Origin: Cloeon dipterum
Taxonomy: Eukaryota; Arthropoda; Insecta; Ephemeroptera; Baetidae
Direction of reading: 5' to 3'
Length of the DNA: 64,000 nucleotides
Assembly: GCF_949628265.1 (NCBI RefSeq)
Contig: NC_088789.1
Location: 4,080,386 to 4,144,385, forward strand
Shown: positions 27,154 through 39,999 of the stretch, piece by piece
Numbering within the stretch: position 1 is the first letter of the stretch
Layout: each line of letters begins with the position of its first letter
Position numbers and translations under genes: made by a program
Notes under the pieces: generated by a model
The model's database searches: none
The model's input: only the letters and a program-made list of their open reading frames with translations
Told to the model about the DNA's origin: nothing

Positions 27154-28667
27154 TATTTTTGTTTAAAAGCAATATTTAGTTATTTTTATCTCTACTGCAA
27201 TTAGCAATGAGACTATCTTATTTTGATTAGTGAAAATTGCACAGCTTTTTTCACGAAGAGCAAAGATAAGACTACACTCTACGCTCGTTAATTGAAACAT
27301 TGTAAGTGCTAAATCAAAGGAGATTATAGCAGATAAGCTGTGCACGTAATGAATATTTATTATGACAAATAAGAAACAACTGGGGCAAACAACATATTAT
27401 TATGTGACTTTGTATAATACAATGTGCCATGTGCGCCGAGGAGAATGCAGCGTGCTTATGCTACTAATGCTGGATGCATGTCAAGTGTAACTAAACATCT
27501 GTGAAAATAATTAATTGTGTCTAAACAGTAATTGGAAAAAATAATCAGAGTAAGATGTTAAGTAAAATAGCGGAATGAAACTTTCCTGGCTGAGAAAATG
27601 TGTAGCTCTCATTGCAAATGACAAATGACTATATTTAGTTCACTTTCATTACAATTGTAGTATGTGCGAATCTAATTCATTACGACATTCTCTTCAACAG
27701 AAATAAGTACCGTAGGAACGCACTTAATGTTTTTCTGCGTTCTTCTGAAATAACTGAGAAAAAATTGGCTCACGCTCACGACTCGTCCCTTTTTTAGTAA
27801 TGCTGTTTCAATAATTCAGCGTGTAATTGCCAAGCGGTCACTTCTCTGAAGGCTCAGCATGTCTTTGAAATGCACCGAGATCTAATGCCAATTTAGTGAA
27901 GCCGCCAGCGTGACAAAAGACGTGAAAATCGACTTTGTCGTGCGCTCACCATGCTTGATGACTGATTTGTAACCACTCTCTGCCTCTGCACCATACAATA
28001 TAGTCTAAAAATTCCTAAGCCATTCTTGGGTAAAATAAATATGTTGCTAAATATAACCATCTTGTTGGGAATTAAGATAAAATCAAATCCTTCAAGTGTA
28101 TGCAAATAATTTATGATCGCGGAAAACACTTGAAAACTTTTTGCTAACTTAATTATCAAACGCCACAGCAGATTATATTTTTAATAATATTATATTTTCT
28201 GAATTTTTTTGATAAATTTTTTCACTTATTTATGACCTAATTTTATTGAAAAAAAAAATATAATGAATGAATGGGTTAGTTTTTGTATTTGATTAGGAAA
28301 AAAGCAAAAAAGCTCCATACGCTGAATGGCCAAAATCCCCTAGCGCTCTTTTTTGGGCGAGGATGAATTCTGAACATTTAATATTACCGCGCCATCTGAC
28401 ACAGGAAAAACGAACTAATAGTGCAATAAAATTCAAAGGTGATGATTTGAGTCAGATGGTACGTCACGTCAACAGTAAAAGGGGCGTACCGATATCAGCG
28501 GTCAGTCCCACACAAGTCACATTATTTTTCCCTTCCCATTCTAATCACCCCAAGCCCCAAGCCAGACGTATGTATTATTTGCTTCCAATACTCTGAACAA
28601 ATTAGCCATTTCCTTGGTTTTCAGGCTTTAGTCGCGGCAGCAGTGAAAAGAGAATCCCCGAGCCGAA
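27154..28667. other. intergenic region and likely promoter of AP-3 beta
   Basis: No coding signal. AT-rich for the first kilobase, then a GC-richer segment from about 28,360. A CRE-like TACGTCACGTCA lies near 28,460. The sequence TTGGTTTTCAG just before 28,626 looks like a splice acceptor, so the AP-3 beta start codon probably follows a spliced untranslated first exon. Confidence 0.4.
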
Positions 28668-31600
28668 ATGTACGCGCCAGGGGTGAATTCGTCGACCACC
28701 CTGTCGTCGTCGTCGTCCTACAACAACGACAGGCCACCATCGGCTGAAGCTGTCGAAGTGGCCACTGACCCCGCTTCTGGAGGATTTTTCAATTCCGATT
28801 ACAAGAAGTAATGTGTCTCCTTATTAAGTTTGGAAATATTACAATTCTCGATCACTCTCACACTTCTCTGCCCAAATAGTGTGCTTCCGGTTTTTTCTTA
28901 TTCTTTTTTTCCCAGTTGTGAGTGAACAATTTTTTTGATTTTAGCGTACAATATTTGGGCAATGTTACTCAGTTTAATTTTATCCTTTAGACATGATGAT
29001 CTGAAGCAGATGCTGGACAGCAACAAAGACAACCTCAAATTAGAAGCCATGAAAAGGATCATCGGCGTATGTTTTCTCGCGATTCTCACATTTTGTGCGA
29101 ATCCAGTGTTACCTAGATCAATTTAGCACTAATTAAACAAACGATTTTAGATGGTGGCCAAGGGCCGAGAGGCATCAGACCTTTTCCCGGCGGTTGTCAA
29201 AAATGTTGTTTCAAAAAACATTGAGGTGAAAAAGCTAGTTTACGTCTACCTGGTCAGATACGCCGAGGAGCAACAGGACCTGGCCCTCCTCTCTATATCG
29301 ACCTTCCAAAGGGCCTTAAAGGACCCCAACCAGTTGATCAGGGCCAGCGCTCTGAGGGTTCTTTCCTCCATCCGAGTGACCATGATCGTGCCCATTGTAA
29401 TGCTAGCCATCAAAGATGCCGCCGCTGACATGTCTCCTTACGTCCGCAAAACCGCAGCGCATGCAATCCCCAAATTGTACAGGTGGTGCCAAACTGAAAC
29501 CGATGAAATTTGTGCTCAATAATGATGACCCCGTATATTTTAGCTTGGACCAGGACCAAAAAGAAGAGTTAATTCAGGTCCTGGAGAAGCTCCTCTACGA
29601 CAAAACTACTCTTGTGGTCGGATCTGCGGTCATGGCCTTTGAAGAGGTCTGTCCTGAGAGAATCGACCTGATTCACAAGAATTTCAGGAAGCTGTGCAGT
29701 TTGCTCGTGGACGTCGATGAATGGGGACAAGTTGTGATTATCAATATGCTGACCAGATATGCGCGGTCGCAGTTCACAGATCCAAACCTTCAAGTGAGCC
29801 TTGCATTATAAAATAACAGACTATGAATGTTTTAATCTTGCTAGGATGTAGATGAAGATGAGGAAAGCAAGAGACCGTTTTACGAGGACGAAAATGAGGT
29901 CGAAGAAGAGCAACAGGAGAAAAGGGCACCAACCCTTGATCCTGACCACCGCCTGCTCTTGAGAAGTGCAAAACCCCTTTTACAAAGTAGAAATGCAGCT
30001 GTAAGAGGGCTGAACTATATATAATTAGCGTTTTCATAATAATATTTCTCCTCAGGTTGTTTTGAGTGTGGCCCAACTGTACCACCACACAGCTCCAAGA
30101 TCTGAAGTCCACCAAGTCGCGAAAGCTATGATCAGACTTCTGAGGTCGCACAGAGAAGTTCAGGACATTGTTCTGACCTCGATCGCAGCCACAGCAACCC
30201 GCAGAAAGGTTCGTTAACAGTGCCTATAGATTATTTTCATCTAAAGAATTCCTGGACACAGCTTCGAAAATTTTTGTAAAGTTGCTCTGCTGACCCAAAG
30301 CAATAAACAAAGCTGAACCTAAATGGTTATAAGTGCTAGATTGTGTATTTCAAGCTAGTTAGTTACATGAATCATCAAAAATCAATCAATCATAAAAAGT
30401 CATTATCTTGTGTTTCAGGTTATGTTTGAGCCATTCCTCAAGAGCTTTTTCGTCCGTTCAAGCGATGCAACGCACATCAAACTGCTAAAATTGGAAATTC
30501 TGACAAGCTTGGCAACTGAATCCAGCGTCGGAATTATCTTGAGAGAACTGCAGACCTATGTTGCTGCCCACGACCCTCCTTTTGTGGCTGCAGCCATCCA
30601 GGCTATTGGCAGGTGTGCGTCAAACATCAAGGAGGTCACCGACACCTGCTTGAATGGCCTCGTTTCTCTTCTTTCCAACAAAGACCGTGAGATTGTTATT
30701 TGCTTGTTTGTGTTGCAAAATCTTATTAAAATGAATGCAGAGGCTGTTGTCGCTGAGAGCGTTGTGGTGATCAAGAAGTTGCTGCAGACTCAGCCAAGCG
30801 CACACAGGGAGATAATCATTCAAATGGCCAAACTAGTGGATTCAGTCACTGTCCCGCAAGCCAGAGCTTCAATTCTGTGGCTTCTTGGAGAGTATTCTGA
30901 GCGAGTGCCTAAAATCGCACCTGATGTTCTTCGTAAGATGGCTAAAACTTTCACCAGTGAGGTGAGCAGCCCATTATTTCTTTAACCCAAGCTCAAAATA
31001 TTTGTCCTCGATTTAATTTTTAGGAGGACATTGTAAAGCTGCAGGTCATGACTCTGGCTGTAAAATTGTGCCTGACCAACCCCAAACAAACAAAACTGCT
31101 TTGCCAGTATGTCCTTCAACTGGCCAAATATGACCAAAACTACGACTTGCGAGATCGTGCAAGATTTTTGCGCCACATAATTTTCCCCGCCGACGCTGAA
31201 TCTGGCGGGCCCACGCGGCTTAGCAAACAAGCCAAGAAAATTTTCCTGGCTCCAAAGCCAGCTCCAGTCCCTGAATCTCATTTTAAAGGTTAGACGCTCA
31301 ATTTGCCTTGTTGAAAATAAATAATATTGATTTTGGAAATTAATGTAGATCGAGAGCAATTCCAACTTGGCTCGCTTTCCCACTACATAAACACAAAGGC
31401 CAATGGTTACCAGGAATTGCCACCTTTCCCACTTGAAGCTCCTGACCCTAAAGCCAGAGACGTGGAAACTGAACCGCAAGTCATGGAGCAAGCACCGCTG
31501 TTCACCGCCAAGAAAGTTAGCAGCAAGAAGGACAGCACATTTTACTCAGATACTGAATCTCCAGGTAAATTTTGGCAGTCATTTATCAAGTTAACATTTC

Positions 31601-33536
31601 CTTGACATTTAGCAAGAGTTTAAACCACATCGTTTCACATTTTTATCTATTAATCATAAAAGTCTTTTGATCGTTGTTTTCCTTCCTTTAACTAGTCAAA
31701 TGTTTATGTGTAACACACGTGTTTTTTTAGAAGATGAGTCTGAGGAAGATGAAAACAGTTCTGATGAAGACGACGATGATGATGAAGAGGAAGAGGCCTC
31801 GAGCAGTGATAAGGATGATGATGACAATGAGGATGAGGAAAGCAGTGGCTTGGAAGAAAAGCTGGTATGACCGCATTTTTTAAATTTTGTTTTTGGTTGA
31901 CCTAACTTTAAAATTACTAGCCTATTAAGGTTGTGAAATCAACCGCAAAGCCCAAGAGTGACGAAGAGGAAGAGGAGGACGAAAGTGATGAGGAAGATAG
32001 CTCGTCAGAAAGTGTTTCTGATTCGGATTCTGAGGATGAATCCAGTGAACCTAGCAGCGTACCTAAAAAGCAAGTTCGCAATGCTAAACCAGCAAAAGAA
32101 TCTACTCCTGTGGCAAAACCAAAATCGAACCTTGATCTTCTGCTTGATTTAGATGATGGTGTGTTTTGTCAATTAATATCAAAAGTTCTTTCTGTCATAT
32201 TCTGTTTTCAGTTTCTCCAGCATTTACTCCAATCATGACGCCTTCTCTTGGAGGCTTTCTCACTCCAATGAGCACTCCATCTTCTCAAGTCAAGACCCAA
32301 CTGTTTCCTGATATCCAGGTTTAAACCACAATTAATACTTTTCAATTTTATTCCATTAGAGGTCTCAGCCGCGAGATTTAAAGCGACGGCCGGTCATTTT
32401 CACTGGCGACTGGCGCGGCTGATGATATTTAAAATGTGAAGTTTGATAGTGCTTAATAGCCCGAATGGCCGGAAGACATTTTTCCTCCTGCTCTTTTTAG
32501 TTGTTGACTCTTTTTTGCCAGCTGATGGCTGCCCACATGACCCAAAATTTGCCGGCTGGCGCGGCGCAGCATGGTTGGCTGGGACTTCTTTATTCCATTA
32601 TTTCAAACATGTCAATAGAGTTTTTAATTTTCTTTTACCTCAACAGCCTGCCAGTGCTGTCATCTCGCCAAATACTACTTCAGAGCTGTTGAACAAAATC
32701 AACTCTAATGGATTGGAAATCAAATACCGATTCACGCGCTCGCCTCACCTCTATTCACCCAGCATGGCTTCAGCTGAACTAACATTCCACAATCATGGGC
32801 CAGATGAGCTGACAGACATCAGAGTCGGTGAAAAAGTAGGCCACCACCTCTACAAGTATTTGTAGTTTTTGTTAAAAAGTAATTTTGTTTAGCCAACAAG
32901 TGGTGGCGTTTCCATACATGATTTTGCACCCATTCCTTCCCTCTCACCTGGATCATCTCTGATGGGCACTATCGGTGTTGATTTTGCTGATTCCACGCAG
33001 CCAGTCAATTTTGAAATAAAAATCGGCTCCGACAGAACGTACCCAGTTGCTCTGAAAGTTCCTGTTGGAGAGGTGATCAGAGCTGTCGCGATGTCTGAGG
33101 AATTATTTCTCAAGCAACAAGGTACGGTTTTTCGGCACAATCACAAAGAAGAAATTGAATAAAATTCCTTTAATTTGCAGGTGGTTTGCGAGGAATGAAC
33201 GAAAACACTGCTAAATTGAGCTTAACTAAGCCTTGCACAGATTTGAAGAGTCTGACGAACAAGATTTTGACTGTTGCTAATCTTGGCGTGATACCAAACT
33301 CCGATTCTTCAACTCTGAGGTTTGTACTTTATATACATTTGTATACTTACCTGTTCAATATTAATTGATTATTGTAATATTTCAGATTCGCCGCGCAAAC
33401 GCTTTCTTCAAAATCGACTGTACTTGTCTCTCTACTTTCATCGGATAATCAAAACCTAACCATCACTGTTAATTGTGAGAAAATGGTGATTGGATCGATG
33501 CTTATCACACAACTGAAAGCTTGCCTTGCTGATTAG
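28668..33536 (+). CDS. AP-3 complex subunit beta (beta-3 adaptin; ruby orthologue)
   Basis: Large subunit of the AP-3 clathrin-associated adaptor, which sorts cargo from endosomes or trans-Golgi to lysosomes and pigment granules; Drosophila ruby mutants have eye-colour defects. Seventeen coding exons: 28668-28807, 28991-29066, 29151-29482, 29544-29793, 29845-30000, 30056-30208, 30419-30686, 30741-30961, 31024-31288, 31349-31564, 31731-31864, 31921-32158, 32212-32318, 32647-32835, 32893-33121, 33181-33319, 33386-33536. They give 1087 residues, close to human AP3B1. The N-terminal adaptin HEAT-repeat solenoid (residues about 45-690) includes [20 protein letters not shown] and [16 protein letters not shown]. 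An Asp/Glu/Ser-rich acidic hinge follows (about 740-840), then the beta-3 C-terminal appendage. Intron 7 is only 54 bases and frame-neutral. Intron 13 contains a mobile element. Identity is secure. Confidence 0.97.
32359..32588 (-). mobile_element. nonautonomous GC-rich element in AP-3 beta intron 13 (copy 1)
   Basis: A 230-base insertion bounded by direct repeats TTTATTCCATTA at 32,347-32,358 and 32,589-32,600. It begins GAGGTCTCAGCCGCG and ends GGCTGGGACTTC, forming imperfect terminal inverted repeats. Its reverse complement aligns over most of its length with the copy at 40,823-41,111: both contain GCAAATTTT[GA]GGTCA[TC]GTG, GTGGGCAGCC and AAGCACTATCAAACTT. It is far more GC-rich than the intron around it and carries no reading frame for a transposase. 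It occupies 230 of the 328 intron bases and leaves both splice sites intact. Confidence 0.75.
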
Positions 33537-33668
33537 TTATTTTGGAACATAACTGTATGCATTCCATTTGTGCAATCATATATTTCTCAATTTTAAATAT
33601 TTAATTTTTGTTACAATGCCACAAAAGAAATTGTAAATATTGGCAAAGTGTGTGCAATTTATCTCAAA

Positions 33669-33674
33669 AATAAA
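33669..33674 (+). terminator. AP-3 beta polyadenylation signal
   Basis: AATAAA 133 bases after the stop codon, in AU-rich 3' UTR sequence. Confidence 0.6.
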
Positions 33675-35239
33675 ATATACACAACACTATCGTTTAAACT
33701 CATTCATTTAATTGTATTCTTTATGAATTTTCCAATCAAGTTTTTCCACTGCTTAAGTTATAGCAACATTCACAACTTTCTCTGAAATTAGCAACATATA
33801 TCCACATATTTTTTCACAACTTTAATAAGATCTAAATGCTCGCGAAAACCGCATTATATATTTATGGTTGCGTACACAAATTGTGGATTCATCCACAGAA
33901 ACGTTTTGCAAGCTTTGGACCTTTTTAAGTTGTGGATTTGAAAAAAATGTGGTAGTTGCTAATTATTCACAAGCAGTATTAAAATTGTGGATGTGCGAAG
34001 TGCGAACTTTAGCATTATGCGCATTATGTCTTTCCTCAAAAAAGGTTTTCAGAAATTAACAAAAAATTGCAGATCAATATTAAAAGCAGTACACACAAGT
34101 ACTTTACTATAATTATGTATAGTCATAGATTCAGATTGTATCTCATAATACATCACTGTAAGCTTTTTGCGGTAATTGTATTGTACTGCATACACATTTC
34201 CCGCTCAAAATTAAAATCTGAGGTAATGCTCCGCCCTCTACCCTCTCAATGCCAACAGAAGGCCAGTGTCAATTCAGTAGTTTGGCCAACATAAAAATAT
34301 AAAATTTCGTCTTTTCATTATTTTTACAGATTTGAAGCAAGTGAAGGATTCAAGAAATTCCCAAAATCATGAATGTTAGTTTCAATACTGAAATTCTTAG
34401 CTTCTTATCTTGTGAAAAAATTTATTTTTATTAATTATTTCGTTTTGACCACGTCTGTCATGTTGCCGTACATTGTATTTTAAATTAACCCGCTACTTTG
34501 CCGCCATATTTACATCTGAAATCTGAACATCGTTAAGCGTGGCTAATCACACTAGAAAAAGGTTAGACTCTCAGCCAAATTTTCCGCTTTTTTGCCCTAT
34601 TTAATCATATTTGAACTTTACATAAGGCAATACAAACTTTCTTTATGCATTGGTGACCAATTTCAATCCACACAAGCCGCTTAGAGAGGCTTTTTCAAAA
34701 GAATTTCCTCTTTCTCCACGGCCCCTTTAACACACTGACGTTTCAAATCAACTTGCTCTACTAACTTGTAACTTGAAAGTTTTCGTTACTTCTCGTCGTA
34801 AAAGCGTATCCAAGGGAAAAATTGAATTCTGCTAAACCAAGCACATCCTACAGTCATTAACTTATCCATGCGTGAACTCTCCTAGCTTCAAAGTTTCCCA
34901 TTTAGCGAAGGTCATTCATTAGCGGCTTGTGCGGAAACGACAATAACAACTGCACTCACGTAACATTTTTCAGCAGCATTTACTACCCACATTCTTTCTT
35001 TCTTTTAAGTTAGTGAAGAGTTGATGATGAATGTTTTGATCTTATTTGAGTTATCTGCCCAGTTTACATGTAATTGTAATTCGTTTAAAAGAAACCCGTG
35101 TTATGGAACAATTCAAGGGCGTCTATGTTGTTGAGAGACCTTGTAAGATTGTATAACGACACGCCGACTCTCTCTATTCCCACAAACTCTCTTTTAAGGC
35201 ATGAATTAATTAGAAATTGAATCTTGCATTGTCAGGAAA
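33675..35239. other. intergenic spacer with CK2-beta promoter
   Basis: No gene seen in this 1.5 kb AT-rich stretch. The last bases before the CK2-beta start (CATTGTCAG|GAAA before ATG) look like a splice acceptor, so an untranslated first exon probably lies within 33,700-35,150. I cannot place it. Confidence 0.4.
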
Positions 35240-36608
35240 ATGAGCAGCTCAGAGGAAGTCTCTTGGATCTCATGGTTTTGTGGTCTTAGAGGCAATGAAT
35301 TCTTCTGCGAGGTGAGTGTGCCAATGTTACATAAAATGTCTAATGATTGTAAATCGAAACAATAGGTCGATGAAGACTACATTCAAGATAAATTTAACCT
35401 AACTGGCTTGAATGAGCAAGTTCCACACTACCGACAGGCTCTAGACATGATCTTAGACCTAGAGCCAGGTAATTAGTCTACTTATTTCATTGCTGATGGC
35501 AGACGAGTCCAAACTGTTCCACCTTTGGCTTTGTTTCTTACTTTCGACTCTTTGCTATTTAGATGACGAACTCGATGACAACCCAAACCAGTCGGACCTC
35601 ATTGAACAGGCTGCAGAGATGCTCTACGGCCTCATCCATGCTCGCTACATTCTTACAAACCGAGGCATCGCCCAGATGATAGAAAAGTACCAAGCTGGTG
35701 ACTTTGGTCACTGCCCCAGAGTCTACTGCGAGAGTCAGCCTATGTTGCCGATTGGTGAGAAATTAAGATGAATATTCATCTTCTGTTGTTCTGTTTTTAT
35801 TTTAATTGAAGCATAGCTATTATCTTAACTTAGGGAATTACTGAGACATTCTAACTTTCACTCTTGTGCCAAAAATGATTTATAAATGCAGTATTTCCTT
35901 TCTAATTAGTTAATTTTCGTGAATATCTTAGCTGTGTTATTTGAATCACAAAATTATATTAAATTTTGCTCTAATTCTAATGCTATTATAATGCAATAGA
36001 AATGCAAATTTAATCATTTACATTTATTCAAAATTAAAACAACTGTCAATTAGAGATTCCAGTAGAAATGCTAATTATTGTTACTTAATTTATAAACTAT
36101 AAATTTCATCCTTAGTGAAACATATGAATCAATTATTAATTTCTTTTGAAACTGATGTCAAACTCTTTATTATTGATGGTTTTTTTGTATGTATTGATGG
36201 TTAATTTTAAATTAGCATGCTAATGATGGATTTCTATTCCCTATAAGGCTTGTCAGATGTTCCTGGGGAAGCGATGGTGAAGTCGTATTGTCCTAAGTGC
36301 ATGGATGTGTATACACCCAAGAGCTCACGCCACCACCACACAGACGGAGCCTACTTCGGGACTGGGTTCCCTCACATGCTATTCATGGTTCACCCAGAGT
36401 ACAGGCCTAAGCGGCCCTCGAATCAGTTTGTGCCCAGGTACTCTCAATCAGATTCATTCAAATGGTAAACTGAGACTGAGCGTATGTTATTTCTCTTTGC
36501 AGGTTGTACGGTTTCAAGATTCACCCAATAGCTTACCAAATCCAACAGACGGCTGCCCTTAATTTCAAGACCCCACTGCGACTCAGCTACAACAACGGCA
36601 AACGTTAA
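35240..36608 (+). CDS. casein kinase 2 regulatory subunit beta
   Basis: Regulatory subunit of the CK2 holoenzyme (alpha2-beta2); it stabilises the kinase and directs substrate choice in nucleus and cytoplasm. Five exons: 35240-35311, 35366-35468, 35563-35754, 36248-36437, 36503-36608, giving 220 residues against 215 in human. The start matches the highly conserved [20 protein letters not shown], including the N-terminal serines that are autophosphorylated in the family. The acidic loop follows ([15 protein letters not shown]). The dimerising zinc finger has four cysteines in CPRVYC and YCPKC. Residue 107 or so is His (DFGHCPR) where human has Tyr. The last residues (RLSYNNGKR) differ from human, as is usual for this divergent tail. 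The 493-base third intron is the longest and holds nothing recognisable. Confidence 0.98.
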
Positions 36609-38211
36609 GGGATTCTAATAGCAAGACCTTGTTTCTGAAATTACCCATTGATGAATAGTAATTCTACATGGGGGCATTACCTTGTTTTTTTCCAACTTAA
36701 TTTCGACGTTGCATCTGCGTCTGGCAGGGTACGCCGCTGCATTCCTCTTAAAGGAACTATTCCAGACACCTAACCCAGTGTAAATTTGCCAAAAAGGTTT
36801 GCTCTGGCCTGCCTTGTCAGATTCACAGAGTGACCATCACTTCCATCTATTTCGGTTTGCGATTAAAATATTTCCAAATCACTTCTACTACATTTCAGTT
36901 TCAAAGCGCCCCATTTAAATATTATAATCGATCCTGTTAATTATCTCTTCAAGTTGTGCATGCCTGTTTGGGATGTTGCGTTAAGCGTTTTACTTTGAAA
37001 ATATCTGTGCATTTGTGTCTTGCGACATCCCTCGCCGAGAGAGTGGTTCCAATTTGATATCTCGCGGTGCTAATTAGCACATTGGTCCCATTTCACACAG
37101 GACAGTCGGTTACTTAACAGAATTAAGATTTGTACGCGCCCACCTGACTGTTCCTGCTTGAGTTTGAGCGGTTCCGTTTTCTTCTGGTTAAATGTTGGCA
37201 GAGAGGATGCGTGTTTTTTATTCGGGAGGTTGAACATTCTTTAGAGTGGTGCACTGCCAAAGAATATTCAATCTCACAAGAATTCATTTTGTGGTAACGT
37301 GTGAAATTTCGAGTGCTGAGATTGACCAAACCATGGGCTCAAGATTTTGTCAATGGCTCAGTGCGAAGTATAACATTCTGCAGCTCAGAAGTGTTGGATG
37401 AACGAACTATAAATGTATCAATAAGAAAAAATGTAAATCTGCATTTGCACCTCTTGGTAAGGATAAAAGATTTTTCTTGGACAAAAGCAAATGCTTAGTT
37501 CCACCAGTAGATGCCAACTCATTCTCATTATGATCTTTGAAATCTCTGTTGTCTTTTTCATTAAAAAAATGCTGGTGTTTGCTGCGTTGAGAAAAATCCA
37601 TGTTAAAAAATAGATGGAAATTCGTTGATGACGTCATCATTAACTGAAATCTTGTACGTTTAGGCTTTAATTAATAAATTTCTTGAATATGATAATTTAA
37701 CATGCTCGGTATTTCTTCACTAAATAATGACATTGAAATAGAAACACTTTTAGTACAAATTTCTGTTTATTTGAAAATACAAGGAATGGCTATAACGCTA
37801 TTGATAAATTTAGTTTTTCAGTTATCACAACCAAATCCAATTTCATTGAGTTTGCAAAGTTTTTATACCAATCGGACACAAAGCACCAATAAGAAAACTT
37901 TCACATAGTTTCAAACATGGCTTTTTAACGCAAGGCGATTCAATTGTGCTGCAAATAACAAGACTCAAAAAATGAGAATTAAATGCAATATTCCCATAAC
38001 ATAGCTTTATAATTATGTATGATAAAGAGCACAATTGATTTGGGGTACGGTTAGAAATCATATTTAATATGAAGGATAGTAGAGAAGAGAAATAATTGTT
38101 TTAACACTTCTGACCACACAAAATTTGTGTGACAGGGTGAATGGGTCCAGGTCGTTAGCGATTACTCATCTCTACCACCCTTGATGCACTGGAATCTTAG
38201 GGAGTGGCAGG
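36609..38211. other. intergenic region between convergent CK2-beta and cytochrome b5
   Basis: The two genes point toward each other, so this region holds their 3' UTRs. ATTAAA near 36,863 could end CK2 beta. A minus-strand AATAAA near 37,765 could end cytochrome b5. No other gene is supported; frames of 65-77 codons here have no domain. Confidence 0.4.
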
Positions 38212-39446
38212 TTACTTTCCCATGAAGAAGCGATAGAGGATTGTCGCGATAATTCCCAAAGTCACAGGAATCAACCAAGACCGGAATGAGCTGAAATGAG
38301 CACCAAAATGCGATTTGATTAAATGCGTCCACAAGTAGTTAAAAATAGCCAACAACAAGCATGATATGTGATAAAAGATTGATGTGCTTTAGGCTGCGAT
38401 TAATAAGACTTGAGATATTATAAACTACAAGTAACTGGTACTTCAAGATATGACATCAAATGTATAACAAATTGCGGCTAGCAGCAAACACACCTGCCGT
38501 TGCCATCTTCAGAATCCCAGGAGCGACTTTCTTTTGCTGGAGGCTGCTTCCTATCCTCCTGAAAAATTATATTTTTACTGTGGGCCCAGTTCATGTTGGT
38601 CTTGGTCCTAATCTTACTTCCACAAGTTCTCCGATTTTGTACTGTTTCATCAAATCCCTAGCATCAGAAGAATGGCCTACATCTTCAAAAGATTCTGTTG
38701 CATCTCGACCAGCTTGCTCTAACAGTACTTCTTCACCGCCTGGATGCTGTAAAGTGATAATTTAAAATAGCAATATTAAGTACATAATTAATAAAGTAAC
38801 ACAAAGAATGGAGACAACCCAAGAAGCAAAACTGATCCAAATATTTATTTTAAGCGTTGATAATATTTTTAGTAGAATTTGTTAGAAAGCATAATTGCTT
38901 GGAAATATAATTCAAAAATCATCTAAATATTCCTAACAAGCAACATTTTGGGAATAGTATTTAAAAATTTATTTAAAAATATTTCCTGTAAACATTTTTA
39001 AGGCATAATAAAAATATAACTGAATGCGTGTTGAATCTAAAAAAATAGAATTGTAGATAAAACCACCATGGTCCTTCTCACGGAATTCCCGTGAATATTA
39101 CCTTCTAATTTTATTGTTTTGAAGTTGATTGGAAATTCATATAATTAACTTAAATTTATCACTACCCTAAATTCCATAATTCCATTGAGCATAGATGATC
39201 AATGCGATTATTTAGAGCGAGCAGGCTTAGCATACGTGCGTAACCTTGAACGTGACTAATGGATTTCCGAGTGGTATAATTATAACACATATCTTGACTT
39301 GCAAGTTTCTACAGTGTTTTCTCCTTTATATTTACCTCATTAAGAAATGCGGTGACATCGTAAACTCCATTATCAATAACTAGCCATGTGCTTTTTGCGT
39401 CATTGTTCTTGGACACTTCTTCGCGGGTAAATAGCTTCTCGGACAT
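38212..39446 (-). CDS. cytochrome b5, tail-anchored
   Basis: Electron carrier of the endoplasmic reticulum, or outer mitochondrial membrane, that feeds desaturases and P450s. Four minus-strand exons: 39336-39446, 38618-38746, 38494-38558, 38212-38290, giving 127 residues (family usually about 130). The two axial heme ligands are present: H38 in [20 protein letters not shown] and H62 in [12 protein letters not shown]. After a short hydrophilic linker comes a single C-terminal membrane helix (residues about 103-120, [20 protein letters not shown]) ending in a Lys. An acceptor-like TTTCAG 9 bases before the ATG points to a spliced leader exon. A donor (CGCACACAAAG side, GTAAGTCAC on the minus strand) at 39,625/39,626 marks its likely end. 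Confidence 0.97.
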
Positions 39447-39999
39447 TTTTCCTGCTGAAATTTTAAGTAAGAAATGAGTTTAGAGACTCGCCTATAGCGT
39501 TGGTGACAGAAATGACCGAATGATTTAATGCTGAATGAGACCAATCGTGACTTCGGTCGGCGATCAAGATGAAGATAAGTAAACTGAAGATGTGATAAGA
39601 AGAGGGCATGGAAAATGTGACTTACCGCACACAAAGCGATTTCAAAACAGCGAAGAGTTCTGTAGAGGCCGTAGTCAGCAGTGATGGCCCAGGCCCTGCC
39701 CCTTCATAAATTTCAAGGCTGACAACATAACCCACTAGAGTGAAGTCAGCCACTTCTTAACCAATTCTAGTGTTAATGGCACTTGTAAATAATTATGAAA
39801 TCACACTGGCTCAAGTGATTCTGATGAGCAATATCCCTGTTGAAAAGTTCTTTGTCTTTTAAAACTGTAGCTTTTCCAAATGCAAAAGTAGGCAGATACG
39901 TATATAATTATAAAATAAACAGACTTAACTAACTAAGTTATTTTTATTTAACAAAAAAGCTGTAAAAAGTTGTATTTTGATTAATAATATTAAATATCT
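39447..39999 (-). promoter_or_regulatory. cytochrome b5 leader/promoter region and PRIM2 3' UTR
   Basis: A probable untranslated cytochrome b5 exon begins at 39,626 and extends to roughly 39,690, joined to the coding exon by an intron of about 170 bases. Its promoter should lie just beyond, within 39,690-39,940. The right end is the short PRIM2 3' UTR. Confidence 0.4.
39943..39948 (-). terminator. PRIM2 polyadenylation signal
   Basis: AATAAA on the minus strand, 52 bases beyond the PRIM2 stop codon. Confidence 0.5.

Noticed and set aside
31333-31864. Possibility that the acidic stretch in AP-3 beta marks a separate gene
   Set aside because: Splice phases join it without a break to the adaptin trunk and appendage, and an acidic Ser-rich hinge is normal for beta-3 adaptins.
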